From Actinomycetes bacterium (GTDB lineage: Bacteria > Actinomycetota > Actinomycetes > Streptosporangiales > Streptosporangiaceae), in NCBI GenBank assembly GCA_023425615.1, contig JAFACJ010000256.1:1-23825 (forward strand): a stretch of 23,825 nt of DNA. The letters are read 5' to 3'. The notes below the pieces were generated by a model. The model worked only from the letters and a program-made list of their open reading frames with translations. It was not told where the DNA came from and searched no databases. The translations under genes were made by a program, and so were the position numbers. This document shows positions 22,593 through 23,825 of this stretch, in pieces; the first letter of the stretch is position 1; each line of letters begins with the position of its first letter.

Positions 22593-22660
22593 GCACCGTC
22601 GGGACCTTCGGGCGCCCACGCTTTCTTGAACGATCGATCCAGATAGGTTGGGGTGCGGCC

Positions 22661-23239
22661 ATGGCGAGGACCCGTGAGTTCGACACCGAGGCGGCGGTGG
22701 GCCGCGCCATGGAGCTGTTCTGGGCGCGCGGCTACGAGGCGACCTCGGTGCGCGACCTGACCCGGCACCTGGGGGTCGGGCAGGGGTCCTTGTACGCGGC
22801 GTTCGGCGACAAGGACGGCCTGTACCGGGCGGCGCTGGAGCACTACCGCGCCACCCTCGCGGCGGACGCCCTGCGCGACCTGGAGGAGGGGGCGGACGCC
22901 CGCTCGGCGATCCGCACGCTGCTGGCGGAGCGGATCCGCATCGCCGTCGGGCAGGGCGGCCGGGGCTGCCTGGCGGTCAACGCCGCCTGCGAGCGGCTGC
23001 CGGAGGACCCGTCGATCCGGCGCATCGTGCGGGACATGCAGGAGGCGAGCCGTGACGCGCTCGCCGAGGTGCTGCGGGTCGCGGCGGAGCGGGGCGAGAT
23101 CACGGCGCGGCACGATCCGCACACCGTCGCCGCCTTCCTCGTCACCTTCCTCAACGGACTGCTGGTCTCCTCGAAGATCACGCCGGACCTCAATGCCCTC
23201 GAACCCCTCGTGGAGGTCGCACTGGCCGCCATCGACTGA
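22661..23239 (+). CDS. TetR/AcrR family regulator
   Basis: A 192-residue TetR protein: helix-turn-helix about 8-57 (DTEAAVGRAMELFWARGYEATSVRDLTRHLGVGQGSLYAAFGDKDGLY). The C-terminal domain carries the GCLAVNAACE segment seen in a common AcrR-like subgroup (GCLxxNxxxE). The ATG at 22661 follows a weak GGTTGGGG. A -10-like TAGGTT (22644-22649) lies 11 bases upstream, so the leader is very short. It is divergent from the ABC permease operon, with 123 bases between starts containing the overlapping palindromes, and may control that operon as well as or instead of the TetR at its end. It is followed after only 7 bases by an unrecognised ORF. Confidence 0.92.
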   Translation: MARTREFDTEAAVGRAMELFWARGYEATSVRDLTRHLGVGQGSLYAAFGDKDGLYRAALEHYRATLAADALRDLEEGADARSAIRTLLAERIRIAVGQGGRGCLAVNAACERLPEDPSIRRIVRDMQEASRDALAEVLRVAAERGEITARHDPHTVAAFLVTFLNGLLVSSKITPDLNALEPLVEVALAAID

Positions 23240-23246
23240 TTTTTTC

Positions 23247-23825
23247 ATGCCCGCAGCCCTCCAGAGGCTGCTCACCGACCGGATACCGCTGCCCGCCGGC
23301 CCGCTGGTCGTCCGCAGCCACTGCTACGGCCACCTGCTCACCCCTCCCGCGGCCGACCTGCTCCGCGGCCGTCGCGGCGGGCCCGTCACGATGCAGCTCT
23401 ACAACGAGTGGCTGCACCAGATCGTCCTGCTGCGCGACGCCCTGATCCCCTTCGCCAACTGGCAGGACGTCCCGCTCCTGATCACTCCGACCGGGTTGCG
23501 GCACCTCGAATCGGCCCGCGACGCGTTCCTCACCGAGCTCCTGGTCCGCCAGATCCGGCACACCAGCATCGTGGCCTTCGCCCGCCAGGTCGTCACCGGA
23601 ACCTCCGGACCGGCCGGTTACGGCTTCGCGGCTCCCGGCGGCACCGCCCTGCCCACCGTCCTCGACCAGCCGCCCCTGACCGCTCCCCGGTACCTGCTGA
23701 CCTGGCGTCCCGACCCGGCCGCCGACGAAACCGTCACGTATGTCGCAGAGATTCGTGACTACTACGCCGCGCCCCGCACCCTCGTCGAGCACCTGCCGCC
23801 CGCCACCGCGGCACCGGGGCCGCTC
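23247..23825 (+). CDS. Unrecognised protein, N-terminal 193 codons (cut by window edge)
   Basis: An open frame from an ATG at 23247 to the window end. Codon usage has strongly G/C third positions like its neighbours, which supports real coding. The visible protein has no signal peptide or membrane helix. Features include a central WQDVPLLITPTGLRHLESARDAFLTELLVRQIRH helix region, and an aromatic stretch RYLLTWRPDP followed by a TYVAEIRDYY segment. I do not recognise a family. It follows the TetR stop by 7 bases (six T residues and a C) without a ribosome binding site. The true start may be elsewhere, for example the ATG at 23391. It may be co-transcribed with the TetR gene. Confidence 0.6.
   Translation, partial: MPAALQRLLTDRIPLPAGPLVVRSHCYGHLLTPPAADLLRGRRGGPVTMQLYNEWLHQIVLLRDALIPFANWQDVPLLITPTGLRHLESARDAFLTELLVRQIRHTSIVAFARQVVTGTSGPAGYGFAAPGGTALPTVLDQPPLTAPRYLLTWRPDPAADETVTYVAEIRDYYAAPRTLVEHLPPATAAPGPL

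Noticed and set aside
22626..22649. TTGAAC...TAGGTT as a promoter for the TetR gene at 22661
   Set aside because: The spacer is only 12 bases. The TAGGTT alone may be a -10, but the pair is not a valid promoter.
1..23825. Mobile element, phage or CRISPR signals
   Set aside because: No transposase, integrase, tandem spacer-repeat pattern, tRNA gene or attachment duplication was seen. Codon usage is uniform across the window.

Overview
This is a dense, high-GC, single-contig stretch of an actinobacterial chromosome. The GC content is high, third codon positions are strongly G/C, several genes look leaderless, and there are GTG starts. The gene families also fit a filamentous actinomycete: an F420-type luciferase-like oxidoreductase, an ECF41/SigJ sigma factor, a MmyB-like XRE regulator beside an SDR, and an Arthrobacter-type copper amine oxidase. 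The overall look suggests Streptosporangiales or a relative, but the genus is a guess. I see no rRNA, tRNA, CRISPR array, insertion sequence or phage gene. No gene-free gap exceeds 300 bases.

Layout. Positions 1-1744 (minus) hold an export-type ABC operon: a PadR regulator, an ATPase and an FtsX-like permease cut by the left edge. A perfect inverted repeat overlaps the operon's likely promoter. At 1777-4666 are an F420/LLM oxidoreductase (minus), a divergent DUF817 membrane protein (plus), and a solitary AbiEii-like nucleotidyltransferase (minus). At 4732-5867 a palindrome precedes a secreted protein made of three copies of an unrecognised two-cysteine domain; a strong hairpin follows. At 5987-7687 an XRE/MmyB-like regulator and a DltE-like SDR are divergent, with a perfect 15-bp palindrome between them. 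At 7698-10578 are a small membrane protein (minus) and a FAD/NAD oxidoreductase overlapping an ECF41 sigma factor (plus). At 10624-14263 are an APH-type kinase (minus), a copper amine oxidase whose active-site numbering matches the Arthrobacter phenylethylamine oxidase as I remember it, and a TetR regulator.

The right part holds, at 14270-16278 (minus), an uncharacterised protein with an internally duplicated domain, translationally coupled to a secreted GH18-like protein. An acyl-CoA synthetase follows on plus at 16349. An alpha/beta hydrolase and a P-loop kinase are on minus (17904-19315). A DUF4097 lipoprotein is divergent from the kinase. At 20132-22537 (minus) is a second ABC export operon, permease-ATPase-TetR. 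A divergent TetR gene (22661) and an unrecognised ORF run off the right edge.

The genes fall into small regulator-plus-target modules (PadR/ABC, XRE/SDR, ECF41/oxidoreductase, TetR/ABC, probably TetR/amine oxidase) rather than one pathway. The least explained parts are the three-repeat secreted protein with its palindromic promoter element, and the duplicated-domain protein coupled to the GH18-like protein. Two convergent gene pairs have a perfect hairpin built around their facing stop codons.
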